Assembly (NCBI RefSeq): GCF_000384315.1
Contig: NZ_ARVW01000001.1
Coordinates: 6,014,157 to 6,078,156, forward strand
Length of the DNA stretch: 64,000 nucleotides
Direction: 5' to 3'
Origin: Amycolatopsis nigrescens CSC17Ta-90
Lineage (GTDB): Bacteria > Actinomycetota > Actinomycetes > Mycobacteriales > Pseudonocardiaceae
The stretch's first letter is position 1, and each line of letters starts with the position of its first letter. Below are positions 32,636 to 42,061 of this stretch, one piece after another. The notes below the pieces were generated by a model that did no database searches, was not told where the DNA came from, and worked only from the letters and a program-made list of their open reading frames with translations. The position numbers and the translations under genes were made by a program.

Positions 32636-33027
32636 ATACTCAAGAGTCCAAGCGGCTCAGGTCGGCGCCGCTGGAGGTCAAGGTCACGCTGGCGCTGCTG
32701 GTCGGCTGCGGCCTCGCCTACACCCTGCTCGGCGTGCTGGTCCTCACCACCAGCGAGGCGAGCTGGCGTTCGCTGCTGGTGCCGCTGACCAGCCTGCTGC
32801 TCGGCTTGGTCGCGGCGGGCGGGCTGGTGCTGCGGATGCCGTCCTCGCGTTACGCCGGGTTCGCCGTGGTGTCCCTCTTCGCGGTGGTGCACGCTTTCCT
32901 GCTGCTCGGCAGCGAGCTGTTGTGGTTCAAGCTGTTCTCCCTGCTCGCCGCCGCCGGCTACATCTACGCCGGGGTGCTGCTCAACTCGATGCCGGTGCGC
33001 CGGTACGTGCTGGGGGAGCGGGCATGA
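32632..33027 (+). CDS. Four-helix membrane protein between hisF and hisI
   Basis: A 131-residue protein with four predicted helices (about residues 18-40, 47-66, 76-94 and 96-116) and a short basic N-terminus. It overlaps hisF and hisI by four bases at each end (ATGA), so it is translated in strict coupling with histidine enzymes. Similar membrane proteins occur at this place in related actinomycetes, but a function is not known. It does not resemble the TIGR02234 protein of the trp cluster. Confidence 0.75.
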   Translation: MNTQESKRLRSAPLEVKVTLALLVGCGLAYTLLGVLVLTTSEASWRSLLVPLTSLLLGLVAAGGLVLRMPSSRYAGFAVVSLFAVVHAFLLLGSELLWFKLFSLLAAAGYIYAGVLLNSMPVRRYVLGERA

Positions 33028-33377
33028 CCGAACTCGACCCCGCGCTCGCCGCACGGCTCAAGCGCACCGCCGACGGCCTGGTCTGCGCGGTGGTGGTGGA
33101 CCACGTCAGCTCCGACGTGCTGATGGTCGCCTGGATGAACGACGAGGCGCTCGCGCTGACCCTGTCCACCCGGCGCGGCACCTACTACTCGCGCAGCCGC
33201 CAGTCGCTGTGGGTGAAGGGTGAGACCTCCGGCCACGTCCAGCACGTCCGCGAAGTGCGCCTCGACTGCGACGCCGACACCGTGCTCGTCCGCGTCGACC
33301 AGGTCGGCCCCGCCTGCCACACCGGCACCCGCACCTGCTTCGACACCGACGACCGCCTCCTCCTCACCGACCCCTAA
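33024..33377 (+). CDS. hisI: Phosphoribosyl-AMP cyclohydrolase
   Basis: A 117-residue single-domain HisI. Diagnostic parts are [34 protein letters not shown], the Cys-Asp metal site [10 protein letters not shown] and [12 protein letters not shown] with two more cysteines. It opens the purine ring of phosphoribosyl-AMP in histidine synthesis and needs zinc and magnesium. HisE is not fused. It overlaps the preceding membrane gene and is followed by a repeat-rich convergent region. Confidence 0.95.
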   Translation: MTELDPALAARLKRTADGLVCAVVVDHVSSDVLMVAWMNDEALALTLSTRRGTYYSRSRQSLWVKGETSGHVQHVREVRLDCDADTVLVRVDQVGPACHTGTRTCFDTDDRLLLTDP

Positions 33378-33383
33378 CCCCCG

Positions 33384-33536
33384 CCGCGAGTCCCACACTC
33401 CACACCCGCGAGTCCCACGTTCGGCCTCGGCGAGTTCCCCTCCCGCGGCGTGTTGGCGGGTAGCCGCCGCTGCCCCAAGGTGAACTTCGGGGTGCGCGAG
33501 TGTGGGACTCGGGATGCGTGAAGGTGGGACTCGCGG
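33384..33536. repeat. CGAGTCCCAC-type inverted repeats between convergent genes
   Basis: CCGCGAGTCCCAC occurs at 33384-33396 and 33406-33418; its exact complement lies at 33524-33536, and a partial complement (GTGGGACTC) at 33502-33510. The elements belong to the same family as 9140-9265. They occupy nearly the whole 161-bp gap between hisI and a TetR gene and may end transcription from both sides. Confidence 0.6.
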
Positions 33537-33538
33537 GC

Positions 33539-34153
33539 TTAGTCCAGGGAGCCGGTGAGGTAGCGCTGGAGGTTCGGGGCGACGGCCTGGACCATGGTCT
33601 CGATGTCGGTGGAGGCCAGCGGCTCGAACTTGGCCACGTAGCGGATCATGCCCATGCCGATCAGCTGCGAGGCGCACAGCGTGGCGCGGAACTCGGCGTT
33701 GTCGGCGTTGATCTTGGCGGACAGCTTGCCGAAGATGTGGTTGAGGAAGAACTCGCGCAGCGCCTGCGCGGCCTGGTCGTGTCCGGCCACGCTGCGCACC
33801 AGCGCCTTGAAGGTGTCCGCGCCGGTCTGGTCCCACCTGGTCAGGAACACCCGCACCACCCGGCGGCCCAGGTCGTCGAGGTCGCCGTCGAGCAGTTCCC
33901 CGATCAGGTCGCGGGGGTCGAACGGCAGCTCCAGCACGGCCTGCGCGAACAGGCCCTCCTTGCCGCCGAACCAGTGGTTCACCATCGCCGCGTCCACCCC
34001 GGCCCTGGTCGCGATGGTGCGCACGGTCGCGCCCTCGAAGCCGGATTCGCCGAACACCGCGCGGGCGGCTTCGAGCAGGGCGGTCCTGGTGTCCTGCCCC
34101 GCCGGACGCCGTCCGCGGCGTTTGGCCGGGGGTGTGGGTTTCACGGTGGTCAC
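33539..34153 (-). CDS. TetR-family regulator near trpE
   Basis: A 204-residue protein with an N-terminal basic tail and TetR domain (RTALLEAARAVFGESGFEG, TVRTIATRAGVDAAMVNHWFG), and a C-terminal domain resembling the TetR at 29809. GTG 34153 is used. A perfect 7-bp inverted repeat (34183-34200) lies between it and trpE, a likely autoregulatory operator. It is divergent from trpE, but control of tryptophan genes by it has not been shown. Confidence 0.87.
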   Translation of the reverse strand: MTTVKPTPPAKRRGRRPAGQDTRTALLEAARAVFGESGFEGATVRTIATRAGVDAAMVNHWFGGKEGLFAQAVLELPFDPRDLIGELLDGDLDDLGRRVVRVFLTRWDQTGADTFKALVRSVAGHDQAAQALREFFLNHIFGKLSAKINADNAEFRATLCASQLIGMGMIRYVAKFEPLASTDIETMVQAVAPNLQRYLTGSLD

Positions 34154-34182
34154 CTGACCATCATGACTGCCAGGACCAAATC

Positions 34183-34200
34183 ATTCAATCTTCATTGAAT
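34183..34200. promoter_or_regulatory. Palindromic operator between TetR gene and trpE
   Basis: ATTCAAT-CTTC-ATTGAAT, perfect arms with a 4-base centre, lies 30 bp before the TetR start and 47 bp before trpE. It is AT-rich in a GC-rich genome. A TetR dimer is the likely binder. Confidence 0.6.
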
Positions 34201-34246
34201 TTATGCCGGGTGCGAGGTGGATCGGGCACAGCGGCACAATGAGCCC

Positions 34247-35815
34247 ATGGTAAGTGCCCGAACCGCGAATACCAGCACCGCAGGCCTCGGTTCGGTGAGC
34301 CCGGCGCGCGACGACTTCCGCGCCCTCGCCGAAGGCCGCCGGGTGATCCCGGTGGTCCGCAGGCTGCTCGCCGACGGGGAGACCCCGATCGCGGTCTACC
34401 GCAAGCTCGCCGCCGACCGGCCGGGCACCTTCCTCTTCGAGTCCGCGGAGAACGGGCAGAGCTGGTCCCGCTGGTCCTTCATCGGGGTGCGCAGCCCGGC
34501 CGCGCTGACCGTGCGCGACGGCAAGGCCACCTGGGTCGGCACGCCGATGGCGGGCCTGCCGGTGGACGGCGACCCGCTGACCGTGCTGCGCGAGACGGTC
34601 GCGACCCTGCACACCGAGCCGCTGCCCGGGATGCCGCCACTGACCGGTGGCATGGTCGGCTATGTCGGCTACGACTCGGTGCGCTGGTTGGAAAAGCTGC
34701 CCGAGCTGGCGGAGAAGGACCTGGACATCCCGGAGCTGACCATGCTCCTGGCCACCGACCTCGCCGCCTTCGACCACCACGAAGGCACCGTCACGCTGAT
34801 CGCCAACGCGGTCAACTGGGACGACTCGCCGGAACGGGTGGACGCGGCCTACGACGACGCGGTGCGCCGGCTGGAGGAGATGACCGAACAGCTGCGCGCT
34901 CCCGCGCCCTCCACCATCGCGGTGTTCGACCGGCCGGCGCCGGAGTTCAGCCGGGCCAGGACGAAAGCGGACTTCCACGCCGCGGTGCACCAGGCGGTCG
35001 AGGCGATCCACGCCGGCGAGGTGTTCCAGGTGGTGCCCTCGCAGCGGTTCGAAATCCCGACCGGCGCGGACGCGCTGGACGTGTACCGGGTGCTGCGGAC
35101 CTCGAACCCCAGCCCGTACATGTACCTGCTGCGCCTGGACGGGTTCGACATCGTCGGCTCCAGCCCGGAGGCGCTGGTCACCGTGCGGGACGGCAAGGCG
35201 ACCACCCACCCGATCGCCGGCACCCGCTGGCGCGGGGTGGACCCCGAGGAGGACGCGCAGCTGGCCAAGGACCTGCTGGCGGACGAGAAGGAGCGCGCCG
35301 AGCACCTGATGCTGGTCGACCTCGGCCGCAACGACCTCGGCAAGGTCTGCAAACCGGGCACCGTGCGGGTGGTCGACTTCTTCGACATCGAGCGCTACAG
35401 CCACGTGATGCACATCGTCTCCACGGTCACCGGTGAGCTGGCCGATGGCCGGACCGCTTTCGACGCGGTGACCGCCTGCTTCCCGGCGGGCACCCTGTCC
35501 GGGGCGCCCAAGGTGCGGGCGATGGAGCTGATCGAGGAGCTGGAACCGACCCGGCGCGGGCTCTACGGCGGGGTCGTCGGCTACCTCGACTTCGCCGGGG
35601 ATGCGGACACCGCGATCGCCATCCGCACCGCGCTGATGCGCGACGGGGTGGCCTACGTGCAGGCCGGTGGCGGGATCGTGGCCGACTCCGACGCCGACTA
35701 CGAGGACAACGAAGCGCTGAACAAGGCACGTACGGTGCTGTCCGCGGTCGCCGCGGCGGAGACCATGGCCACCGCCGGCGTGCTCGACCCCGGAGGTGAT
35801 CGGACGAGTGTCTGA
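34247..35815 (+). CDS. trpE: Anthranilate synthase component I
   Basis: A 522-residue chorismate-using enzyme. The feedback-binding region [10 protein letters not shown] is near residue 60; catalytic signatures include [53 protein letters not shown] and [10 protein letters not shown]. It converts chorismate to anthranilate with a TrpG partner that is not in the window. ATG 34247 lies six bases after CACAAT, so leaderless translation is possible; a GTG at 34217 is less likely. No leader peptide with tandem Trp codons is visible before it. It overlaps the next gene by eight bases. Confidence 0.95.
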   Translation: MVSARTANTSTAGLGSVSPARDDFRALAEGRRVIPVVRRLLADGETPIAVYRKLAADRPGTFLFESAENGQSWSRWSFIGVRSPAALTVRDGKATWVGTPMAGLPVDGDPLTVLRETVATLHTEPLPGMPPLTGGMVGYVGYDSVRWLEKLPELAEKDLDIPELTMLLATDLAAFDHHEGTVTLIANAVNWDDSPERVDAAYDDAVRRLEEMTEQLRAPAPSTIAVFDRPAPEFSRARTKADFHAAVHQAVEAIHAGEVFQVVPSQRFEIPTGADALDVYRVLRTSNPSPYMYLLRLDGFDIVGSSPEALVTVRDGKATTHPIAGTRWRGVDPEEDAQLAKDLLADEKERAEHLMLVDLGRNDLGKVCKPGTVRVVDFFDIERYSHVMHIVSTVTGELADGRTAFDAVTACFPAGTLSGAPKVRAMELIEELEPTRRGLYGGVVGYLDFAGDADTAIAIRTALMRDGVAYVQAGGGIVADSDADYEDNEALNKARTVLSAVAAAETMATAGVLDPGGDRTSV

Positions 35816-36371
35816 GGCGCCCGAAACCGCCGCGCCTGCGCGCCGATCGCGTCCACTGTGGACGGTCGTGCTCGGGCTGTTGCTCGGTGCCGCGGCGCTG
35901 TGGGCCTCGTCCAGGCTGACCTGGTCCGCCCAGTACCGCGACGCCGGGGTGCGCGGCATGGTGCTGGAAACGCAGAACGGCGCGCAGCAGGCCGGCGCGC
36001 TGGTGCCGCTGGCCCTGCTCGCGCTGACCGGGGTGGCCGGCATGGTGGCCACCGGCGGCCTGCTGCGCCGGGTGCTCGCCGTGCTGCTCGTGCTGGCCGG
36101 GCTCGCGGCCTGCTGGGTGGCGGTGGACGGCATCCGGTTCGGCTACCCCGAAGGCATCCCGGCGGCGGAAATCCTTACCGGGCGCGGGCTCGCGGCGCTC
36201 GGGGGAATTCTGGTGATCGTCGGCGGGTTGGCAGGGATCAAGGGCGCGGGGCGGATGCCTCGGCTCGGTTCGCGGTACAGCACGCCGGCCGCCAAGCGCA
36301 CCGCGCGTGACCCCGACATCCAGCTGTGGGAGGCGCTGTCCGATGGCGAAGACCCGACCAGGGCTCAGTGA
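35808..36371 (+). CDS. Trp-cluster conserved membrane protein (TIGR02234 type)
   Basis: A 187-residue protein with four predicted helices. This hypothetical membrane family is found between trpE and trpC throughout actinobacteria. GTG 35808 is favoured because GGAGG lies at the proper distance; the in-frame GTG at 35796 would overlap that site. It overlaps the trpE end by eight bases. The C-terminus is polar ([18 protein letters not shown]), as in relatives. Its role in tryptophan metabolism is unknown. Confidence 0.87.
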   Translation: MSEAPETAAPARRSRPLWTVVLGLLLGAAALWASSRLTWSAQYRDAGVRGMVLETQNGAQQAGALVPLALLALTGVAGMVATGGLLRRVLAVLLVLAGLAACWVAVDGIRFGYPEGIPAAEILTGRGLAALGGILVIVGGLAGIKGAGRMPRLGSRYSTPAAKRTARDPDIQLWEALSDGEDPTRAQ

Positions 36372-36470
36372 CTAGGCGTTCGCCCTGATGTTCGACGCCA
36401 AGACCGACCCGGAGCCACTACCGACTGTTGCGCGGGTTAGCATGTTTTCGGCGGGAAGGGGAAGGTTTTT

Positions 36471-36527
36471 GTGAGGCACCTTGCGAGTGAACCTGTGAGC
36501 ACGGCAGCCGGTGAGGGCGCCCGGTGA
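36471..36527 (+). CDS. Possible 18-residue leader ORF coupled to trpC
   Basis: GTG 36471 follows a strong AAGGGGAAGG site at proper distance. The frame encodes [18 protein letters not shown] and its TGA overlaps the trpC GTG (GTGA). A TAGCAT -10-like element lies at 36438-36443. It contains no tryptophan, so it is not a classical attenuator peptide; it may aid translational coupling of trpC. Confidence 0.4.
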   Translation: MRHLASEPVSTAAGEGAR

Positions 36528-37333
36528 GCGTGCTGGAAGACATCGTCGAAGGGGTGCGCGCGGATCTCGCCGAGCGTGAAGCGGCGCTGCCGTTCGACGA
36601 ACTCAAGCGGCGTGCCGCCGAGGCCGCGCCGCCGCGGGACGTGATGGCGGCGTTGCAGGAGTCCGCGGTCGGGGTGATCGCCGAGGTCAAGCGGCGCAGC
36701 CCGTCCAAGGGTGACCTGGCCCAGATCACCGACCCGGCCGCGCTGGCGAAGGACTACGAGGATGCCGGCGCCAGGGTGATCAGCGTGCTCACCGAGCAGC
36801 GCCGGTTCGGCGGGTCGCTGGCCGACCTGGACGCGGTCCGTGCCGCGGTGGACATCCCGGTGCTGCGCAAGGACTTCATCGTCAGCCCGTACCAGGTGCA
36901 CGAGGCGCGCCTGCACGGTGCGGACATGGTGCTGCTGATCGTCGCGGCCCTGGAGCAGAACGCGCTGTCCGCGTTGCTGGACCGGGTCGAGTCGCTCGGC
37001 ATGACCGCGCTGGTCGAGGTGCACAACGCCGAGGAGGCGGACCGTGCGCTGGAGGTCGGCGCGAAGGTGATGGGCATCAACGCGCGCAACCTGCACACCC
37101 TCGAGGTGGACCGCGAGGTGTTCGGCAGGCTCGCCCCCGGGTTGCCGATGGAGGTCATCAAGATCGCCGAGTCCGGGGTCCGCGGGCCGGGTGACCTGAT
37201 GGCCTACGCCGGGCACGGCGCGGACGCCATCCTGGTCGGTGAGGGCCTTGTCGCCTCCGGCGATCCGAAGGGCGCGCTGGTCAAGCTGGTCACCGCGGGT
37301 TCGCACCCGGCCTGTCCGAGGCCTTCCAGGTGA
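36524..37333 (+). CDS. trpC: Indole-3-glycerol phosphate synthase
   Basis: A 269-residue TIM barrel. [14 protein letters not shown] (catalytic Lys and phosphate site), [44 protein letters not shown] and [12 protein letters not shown] are diagnostic. It closes the pyrrole ring of carboxyphenylamino-deoxyribulose phosphate. The start GTG overlaps the stop of a short preceding frame. It overlaps trpB by four bases. The C-terminal tail of about eight residues beyond the barrel is unremarkable. Confidence 0.95.
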   Translation: MSVLEDIVEGVRADLAEREAALPFDELKRRAAEAAPPRDVMAALQESAVGVIAEVKRRSPSKGDLAQITDPAALAKDYEDAGARVISVLTEQRRFGGSLADLDAVRAAVDIPVLRKDFIVSPYQVHEARLHGADMVLLIVAALEQNALSALLDRVESLGMTALVEVHNAEEADRALEVGAKVMGINARNLHTLEVDREVFGRLAPGLPMEVIKIAESGVRGPGDLMAYAGHGADAILVGEGLVASGDPKGALVKLVTAGSHPACPRPSR

Positions 37334-38556
37334 CCAGCGCGCACAAACACACCAAGCACGACCCGGACGAGCGAGGACATTTCGGCCCGTACGGCGGGCG
37401 GTTCATGCCGGAGGCGCTGATCGGCGCGCTGGACGAGCTGTCCGCCGAGTACGACAAGGCCAGGCTCGACCCGGAGTTCACCGGTGAGTTCGCCCGGCTG
37501 CTGGCGGGCTACGCCGGCCGGCCGTCGCTGCTCACCGAGGCGCCGCGGTTCGCCGAGCACTGCGGCGGGGCGCGGATCTTCCTCAAGCGCGAGGACCTCA
37601 ACCACACCGGCTCGCACAAGATCAACAATGTGCTGGGCCAGGCGTTGCTGACCAAGCGCATGGGCAAGAAGCGGGTCATCGCGGAGACCGGGGCCGGCCA
37701 GCACGGCGTTGCCACCGCCACCGCCTGCGCGCTGCTCGACCTCGAATGCGTGGTCTACATGGGCGAGGTGGACACCGAGCGGCAGGCGCTGAACGTGGCC
37801 AGGATGCGGCTGCTCGGCGCCGAGGTGGTGCCGGTGAAGACCGGCTCCCGCACGCTGAAGGACGCCATCAACGAGGCGCTCCGCGACTGGGTGACCAACG
37901 TCGAGACCACGCACTACCTGCTCGGCACCGCGGCCGGCGGGCATCCGTTCCCGGTGATGGTGCGCAACTTCCACCGGGTCATCGGCGAGGAGGCCCGCCG
38001 GCAGATCCTGGAGCAGACCGGGCGGCTGCCGGACGCGGTCACCGCCTGCGTCGGCGGCGGTTCCAACGCGATCGGCATCTTCCACGGGTTCATCGACGAC
38101 CCGGAGGTCCGGCTGGTCGGGCTGGAGCCCGGCGGCCACGGCCTCGACTCCGGCGAGCACGGCGCGACACTGGCCAAGGGCACCCCCGGCATGCTGCACG
38201 GCGCGTTCTCCTACCTGCTGCAGGACGAGGACGGGCAGACCATCGAGGCGTACTCGATCTCGGCCGGGCTGGACTACCCCGGGGTCGGGCCGGAGCACTC
38301 CTGGCTCAAGGACACCGGGCGCGCGGAGTACCGCTCGGTCACCGACGACGAGGCCATGCAGGCGTTCCGGCTGCTGTCCCGCACCGAGGGCATCATCCCG
38401 GCGATCGAGTCCTCGCACGCGCTGGCCGGCACCATGGTGCTGGGCCGGGAGCTCGGGCCGGACGCGCTGATCGTGGTCAGCCTCTCCGGCCGCGGGGACA
38501 AGGACGTGGACACCGCCGCCCGCTACTTCGAGCTGGTCGACGAGGAGAAACTGTGA
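37330..38556 (+). CDS. trpB: Tryptophan synthase beta subunit
   Basis: A 408-residue PLP enzyme. The Schiff-base lysine is in [15 protein letters not shown], the catalytic glutamate in [13 protein letters not shown], and the PLP phosphate site is GGGSNAIG. The last third contains [15 protein letters not shown], standard for TrpB1. It condenses indole with serine. It starts with GTG overlapping the trpC stop and overlaps trpA by four bases, typical of stoichiometric alpha/beta subunits. Confidence 0.97.
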   Translation: MTSAHKHTKHDPDERGHFGPYGGRFMPEALIGALDELSAEYDKARLDPEFTGEFARLLAGYAGRPSLLTEAPRFAEHCGGARIFLKREDLNHTGSHKINNVLGQALLTKRMGKKRVIAETGAGQHGVATATACALLDLECVVYMGEVDTERQALNVARMRLLGAEVVPVKTGSRTLKDAINEALRDWVTNVETTHYLLGTAAGGHPFPVMVRNFHRVIGEEARRQILEQTGRLPDAVTACVGGGSNAIGIFHGFIDDPEVRLVGLEPGGHGLDSGEHGATLAKGTPGMLHGAFSYLLQDEDGQTIEAYSISAGLDYPGVGPEHSWLKDTGRAEYRSVTDDEAMQAFRLLSRTEGIIPAIESSHALAGTMVLGRELGPDALIVVSLSGRGDKDVDTAARYFELVDEEKL

Positions 38557-39341
38557 GTCTCGACGCGCTCTTCGAGCGGACTCGTGGCGAGGGTCGGGCG
38601 GCGCTGGTCGGCTACCTGCCCGCCGGCTACCCGACGGTGGACGCCTCGAAGGACCTGCTCGGCGCGATGATCGACGGCGGCGCCGACCTGGTCGAGGTCG
38701 GCGTGCCGTACTCCGACCCGGTGATGGACGGCCCGGTCATCCAGGCCGCCGCGGACGCCGCGCTGACCGCGGGCTTCCGGCTGAAGCACGTTTTCGAAGT
38801 GGTCGAATCGGTGGCCGCCCGCGGCGGGCACGCGGTCGTGATGACCTACTGGAACCCGGTGCACCGGTACGGCGTGGACGCCTTCGCGCGGGACCTCGCC
38901 GCGGCCGGCGGACTGGGCCTGATCACGCCGGATCTGACCCCGGATGAGGGCGGCGACTGGCTGGCCGCCTCCGAGGCGCACGGGCTGGACCGGATCTTCC
39001 TGGTCGCGCCGTCCTCCTCGGAGGAGCGCATCGACCTGACCGTGCGGGCGAGCAGCGGGTTCGTCTACGCCACCGCGGTGATGGGCGTGACCGGCGCCAG
39101 GGAGTCGGTCGGTGCGGGCGCCGCCGAGCTGGTCCGGCGCACGCGTGCGCACACGAGCTTGCCGATTGGAGTCGGGCTCGGCGTGCGCTCCGGCGAGCAG
39201 GCCGCCGAGGTGGCCGCGTTCGCGGACGCGGTGATCACCGGTTCGGCGCTGGTGGCCAAGGCCGCCGAGGGCGTGGACGCGGTGCGCACGCTGACCGCGG
39301 AGCTGGCCGAAGGCGTGCGAAAGGCCGTCACCCCGGCCTAG
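38553..39341 (+). CDS. trpA: Tryptophan synthase alpha subunit
   Basis: A 262-residue TIM barrel. The catalytic pair is the Glu of [16 protein letters not shown] and the Asp of [29 protein letters not shown] and GLGVRSGEQ also fit. It releases indole and passes it to TrpB through the internal tunnel. It starts with GTG overlapping trpB. In many actinobacteria lgt follows directly; here lgt is about 6.7 kb downstream. Confidence 0.96.
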   Translation: MSLDALFERTRGEGRAALVGYLPAGYPTVDASKDLLGAMIDGGADLVEVGVPYSDPVMDGPVIQAAADAALTAGFRLKHVFEVVESVAARGGHAVVMTYWNPVHRYGVDAFARDLAAAGGLGLITPDLTPDEGGDWLAASEAHGLDRIFLVAPSSSEERIDLTVRASSGFVYATAVMGVTGARESVGAGAAELVRRTRAHTSLPIGVGLGVRSGEQAAEVAAFADAVITGSALVAKAAEGVDAVRTLTAELAEGVRKAVTPA

Positions 39342-39459
39342 TTTCGAAACTGTCGGTGCCCGGTGGAACACTCCCGGTATGGATACCGTACTGAGGAGCG
39401 ACCTACATGTCAGAATGGAATTCGGCAGTGGTACCCGACATCGGTGGAGGTGCGCCGCG

Positions 39460-40017
39460 ATGGCTGTTCCCACGGACGTCGGCCCCTTGGTGCCGAGGCA
39501 TCACGGCGAGTGGACCGTCGAGGACGTGCTCGGGCTGCCCGAGGACAGCAGCAGCCGGATCGAGCTGGTGGACGGGGCGCTGCTGGTGACTCCGGCGCCC
39601 GCGTCCGGGCACCAGCGGCTCCTGCAACGGCTGCAACTGCGGCTCCATCCGGCGATTCCGGCGGGTGCGGAGCTGCTGCCAGGGGTGAACGTCCGGCTGG
39701 GCGGCCGCCGGATGCTGATCCCGGACTTCGTGGTGCTGGGCAGCGCCGGTGCGGAAACGGTCTACTACGACGGCGCGGACCTGCTGCTGGCCGGTGAGAT
39801 CGAGTCGCCGTCCACCAGGATCCAGGACAGGGTGCTCAAGCGGGCCCTGTACGCGGAAGCGGGGGTGCCGTACTACCTGCTGGTGGATCCGGCCCAGGTT
39901 CCGGAGGCGGTGTTGTACCACCTTTCCGGCGGCGAATACACCGAACTGGCGCGCAGCGCCGACGGCAGGCTGGAACTGAGCGTTCCCTTCGCCGTCGATT
40001 TGGACCTGACCAGCTGA
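39460..40017 (+). CDS. Uma2-family PD-(D/E)xK nuclease-fold protein
   Basis: A 185-residue protein of the Uma2 (DUF820) family: RIELVDGALLVTPAP, RMLIPDFVVLG, LAGEIESPSTRIQDR and KRALYAEAGVPYYLLVDP. The Asp/Glu/Lys arrangement matches the restriction endonuclease-like fold, but most Uma2 proteins have no proven activity. ATG 39460 has a good GGAGG site and fits relatives; an ATG 27 codons upstream gives an unlikely basic extension. It may be transposition- or defence-related; function unknown. Confidence 0.85.
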   Translation: MAVPTDVGPLVPRHHGEWTVEDVLGLPEDSSSRIELVDGALLVTPAPASGHQRLLQRLQLRLHPAIPAGAELLPGVNVRLGGRRMLIPDFVVLGSAGAETVYYDGADLLLAGEIESPSTRIQDRVLKRALYAEAGVPYYLLVDPAQVPEAVLYHLSGGEYTELARSADGRLELSVPFAVDLDLTS

Positions 40018-40056
40018 TTGTAGGAATTCTGTACGGCCGGTCCGCAGACTGCGGGC

Positions 40057-40713
40057 ATGGCTGAACGCGAACCGGTGGACCGGCGGAGGTTTCTGCACGG
40101 CGTCGGCGCGCTGGCGGGTATCGGGGCGGCCGGGTTGCTGCTCCCGGGAACCGCGAGCGGGGCCGCCGCGCCGAGGATCTACAGCTGCGCCGAATGGGGC
40201 GCGAGAGCACCTCAGGATCAGCTGGTCACCTTGAACCACAAGGCGAATCGCATTCTGGTGCACCACATCGCCAGTGCGAACAGCACGGACTACTCGCTGG
40301 AGCACGCGCTGCAGGTGGCGCGGAACGACCAGGCCGACCACATGGACAACAACGGCTGGTCGGACACCGGGCAGCACTTCACCATCAGCCGCGGCGGCTA
40401 CCACCTCGAAGGCCGCCACGGCAGTCTGTCCACGCTGCGCTCCGGCACGAAGATGATCAAGGCCGCGCATTGTCCTGGGCAGAACGAGAACGCCATCGGA
40501 ATCGAGAACGAGGGCACCTACACCTCGGTGGAGCCGCCCGCCGCGCAATGGAAATCCCTCGTCGCGCTGTGCGCCTACATTTGCGCGCAGTACGGGATCC
40601 CGGTCGCCGAGATCAAAGGGCACCGCGATTTCTACAACACCGAATGCCCCGGCGAGAAGCTGTACGCGAAACTGCCCCAGCTCCGCCGTGAGGTCGCCGC
40701 CGCACTCGGCTGA
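40057..40713 (+). CDS. Tat-exported N-acetylmuramoyl-L-alanine amidase (PGRP-type)
   Basis: A 218-residue protein. The N-terminus has a twin-arginine signal (DRRRFLHGVGALAGIGAAG, cleavage near TASGAAAP). The amidase_2/PGRP fold follows: YSCAEWGARAP, ILVHHIASAN, the zinc ligands His (HHI), His (GHRDFYNTECPG) and Cys in the same motif. It cuts the bond between muramic acid and the stem peptide of cell wall or fragments. The role is probably in wall turnover. No neighbour suggests a special target. Confidence 0.9.
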   Translation: MAEREPVDRRRFLHGVGALAGIGAAGLLLPGTASGAAAPRIYSCAEWGARAPQDQLVTLNHKANRILVHHIASANSTDYSLEHALQVARNDQADHMDNNGWSDTGQHFTISRGGYHLEGRHGSLSTLRSGTKMIKAAHCPGQNENAIGIENEGTYTSVEPPAAQWKSLVALCAYICAQYGIPVAEIKGHRDFYNTECPGEKLYAKLPQLRREVAAALG

Positions 40714-40821
40714 GCCGCCGCTCTTTCGAGTGAGTATTCGGGCTCGGCTTAAGAGCTGTTCCGCGCGTTGCCCCGGACTGGTTGATTCGAATGGTCACCA
40801 GTTCGAGCAACGGAGGAAACC

Positions 40822-40908
40822 ATGAACAGCAACGATTTCACGGCCACCGCACGGGGTACCGGCTGGGCGACCACCCGCCTCGCAGCAGTTCGCGGCCCAG
40901 CGGAGTGA
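40822..40908 (+). CDS. Short ORF with strong ribosome site, antisense to a regulator's 3' end
   Basis: ATG 40822 is preceded by GGAGGAAACC, one of the best ribosome sites in the window. The frame encodes only 28 residues (starting MNSNDFTATARGTG) and ends at 40908. All but its first 16 bases overlap, on the opposite strand, the end of the ArsR-like gene. It could be the truncated start of a lost gene, joined here by rearrangement, or a true small peptide. Confidence 0.35.
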   Translation: MNSNDFTATARGTGWATTRLAAVRGPAE

Positions 40909-41881
40909 GGCTGTGCTGGACGGCCTGGCCGACCCGGCTGGTGGTCAGCAGCCCGGCGTTGCGCAGCACCCCGGTGTGCTGGCTGACCGCGGCCTGCGAG
41001 ACGTCCAGCCGGGCGGCGAGCCGGGTGGTGGAACCGGCGACGGCGAGTTCGGCGAGCAGCCGCGCCCTGGTGGCGCCGAGCAGCTTGCCGAGCGCCTTGC
41101 CGTCAGGGCCGGCCGGGTCGGTGGGGTCGGCGGGATTGCGGCCGCTGCGGACCGAGAGCACGTCCTCCTTGAGCGCCGGGTAGACCAGCGTCGGCGGCCG
41201 TTCGGGGTCGAGCAGGGTGACCGGCGCGCCCCAGCAGAAGTGCGCCGGCAGCACGGTCAGCCCGCGCCCGCCGAGGTCGATCGTGCGGTCCACCGGGTAG
41301 TCCGCCTCGAGCACCGGGTTCCGCCACCGGATGGACGGGTGCAGGGTGCTCAGCAGGTGGTCCACGCCGTGCTCCACCAGCTGCCGGGCGCGGACCGCGC
41401 GGTCGGCCTCCACCCGCCGGTGCACCTCGCGCCAGACCGGGCCGACCGCGATCGCGTGGCAGTCGCGCAGCACGCCGACCAGGCCGTCCAGCCTGCCGTG
41501 CTCGTGCAGCCGCCGGGCCCACGGCGGCGCGGGCGCGCGCCGGAAGGTGCGGGCCAGGTCCGCGCGCAGGCCGGCCTTGGGCAGGCTGAGCATGGTGGCG
41601 TAGTGCGCGTTGACATCGCCGACGTCGCCTTCGTCTATCTGCGGGGTGAGGAAGTCCGGGAAGGAGCCGCCCGGTCGCGCCAGCGCAGCGGCGAGCGGCA
41701 GCCGGCGGGCCCGCCCGGTCCGGCCGAGCGCACGCATCCTGGTCCGCCAGCTCCGGTATTCGGCGGGCAGCACCGGTGACTGCATGCTGTTGATGGCCAG
41801 CACGAGCTCCCAGGTCGGGTGCGCCGCGGCCACCCGCACCCGGCCGAGGTCGGCACCGGAGAAAACGATCCGCAGCACCAT
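40838..41881 (-). CDS. ArsR-like regulator with DUF5937 N-terminal domain
   Basis: A 347-residue protein. Residues 1-240 form a DUF5937-type region (MVLRIVFSGADLGRVRVAAAHPTWELVLAI in pattern), residues 270-335 a winged helix: LGATRARLLAELAVAGST, TRLAARLDVSQAAVSQHTGVLRNAGLLTT. This domain order is common in actinomycete ArsR-family proteins. ATG 41881 follows GGGGGA. Its 3' end is overlapped by a short antisense frame. Its target is unknown; the GS-like gene lies upstream on the same strand beyond a terminator. Confidence 0.83.
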   Translation of the reverse strand: MVLRIVFSGADLGRVRVAAAHPTWELVLAINSMQSPVLPAEYRSWRTRMRALGRTGRARRLPLAAALARPGGSFPDFLTPQIDEGDVGDVNAHYATMLSLPKAGLRADLARTFRRAPAPPWARRLHEHGRLDGLVGVLRDCHAIAVGPVWREVHRRVEADRAVRARQLVEHGVDHLLSTLHPSIRWRNPVLEADYPVDRTIDLGGRGLTVLPAHFCWGAPVTLLDPERPPTLVYPALKEDVLSVRSGRNPADPTDPAGPDGKALGKLLGATRARLLAELAVAGSTTRLAARLDVSQAAVSQHTGVLRNAGLLTTSRVGQAVQHSLTPLGRELLRGGWSPSRYPVRWP

Positions 41882-42023
41882 GCGTCCCCCTCGCGGCCGG
41901 AGTTCCTCCCGTCCCCACGGGACCCGGGCACGCCGACGAGGTTAGGAACGCCGCCTTGAACGAACCTTGCTCCTGCCGCGGCGCACCAGCCCTCAGAATC
42001 TTGCGGGACACCCGCACCCGATC

Positions 42024-42061
42024 GATGGGGGCATGCGCAAAAAGCCTCGCATGCCCCCATC
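42024..42061 (-). terminator. Hairpin terminator after the glutamine-synthetase-like gene
   Basis: Perfect 14-bp stem (GATGGGGGCATGCG at 42024-42037, complement at 42048-42061) with a 10-base loop, directly after the stop codon of the minus-strand gene. Confidence 0.7.

Noticed and set aside
34154..34246. A trp attenuator before trpE
   Set aside because: No leader peptide with adjacent Trp codons and no competing terminator hairpin could be found.
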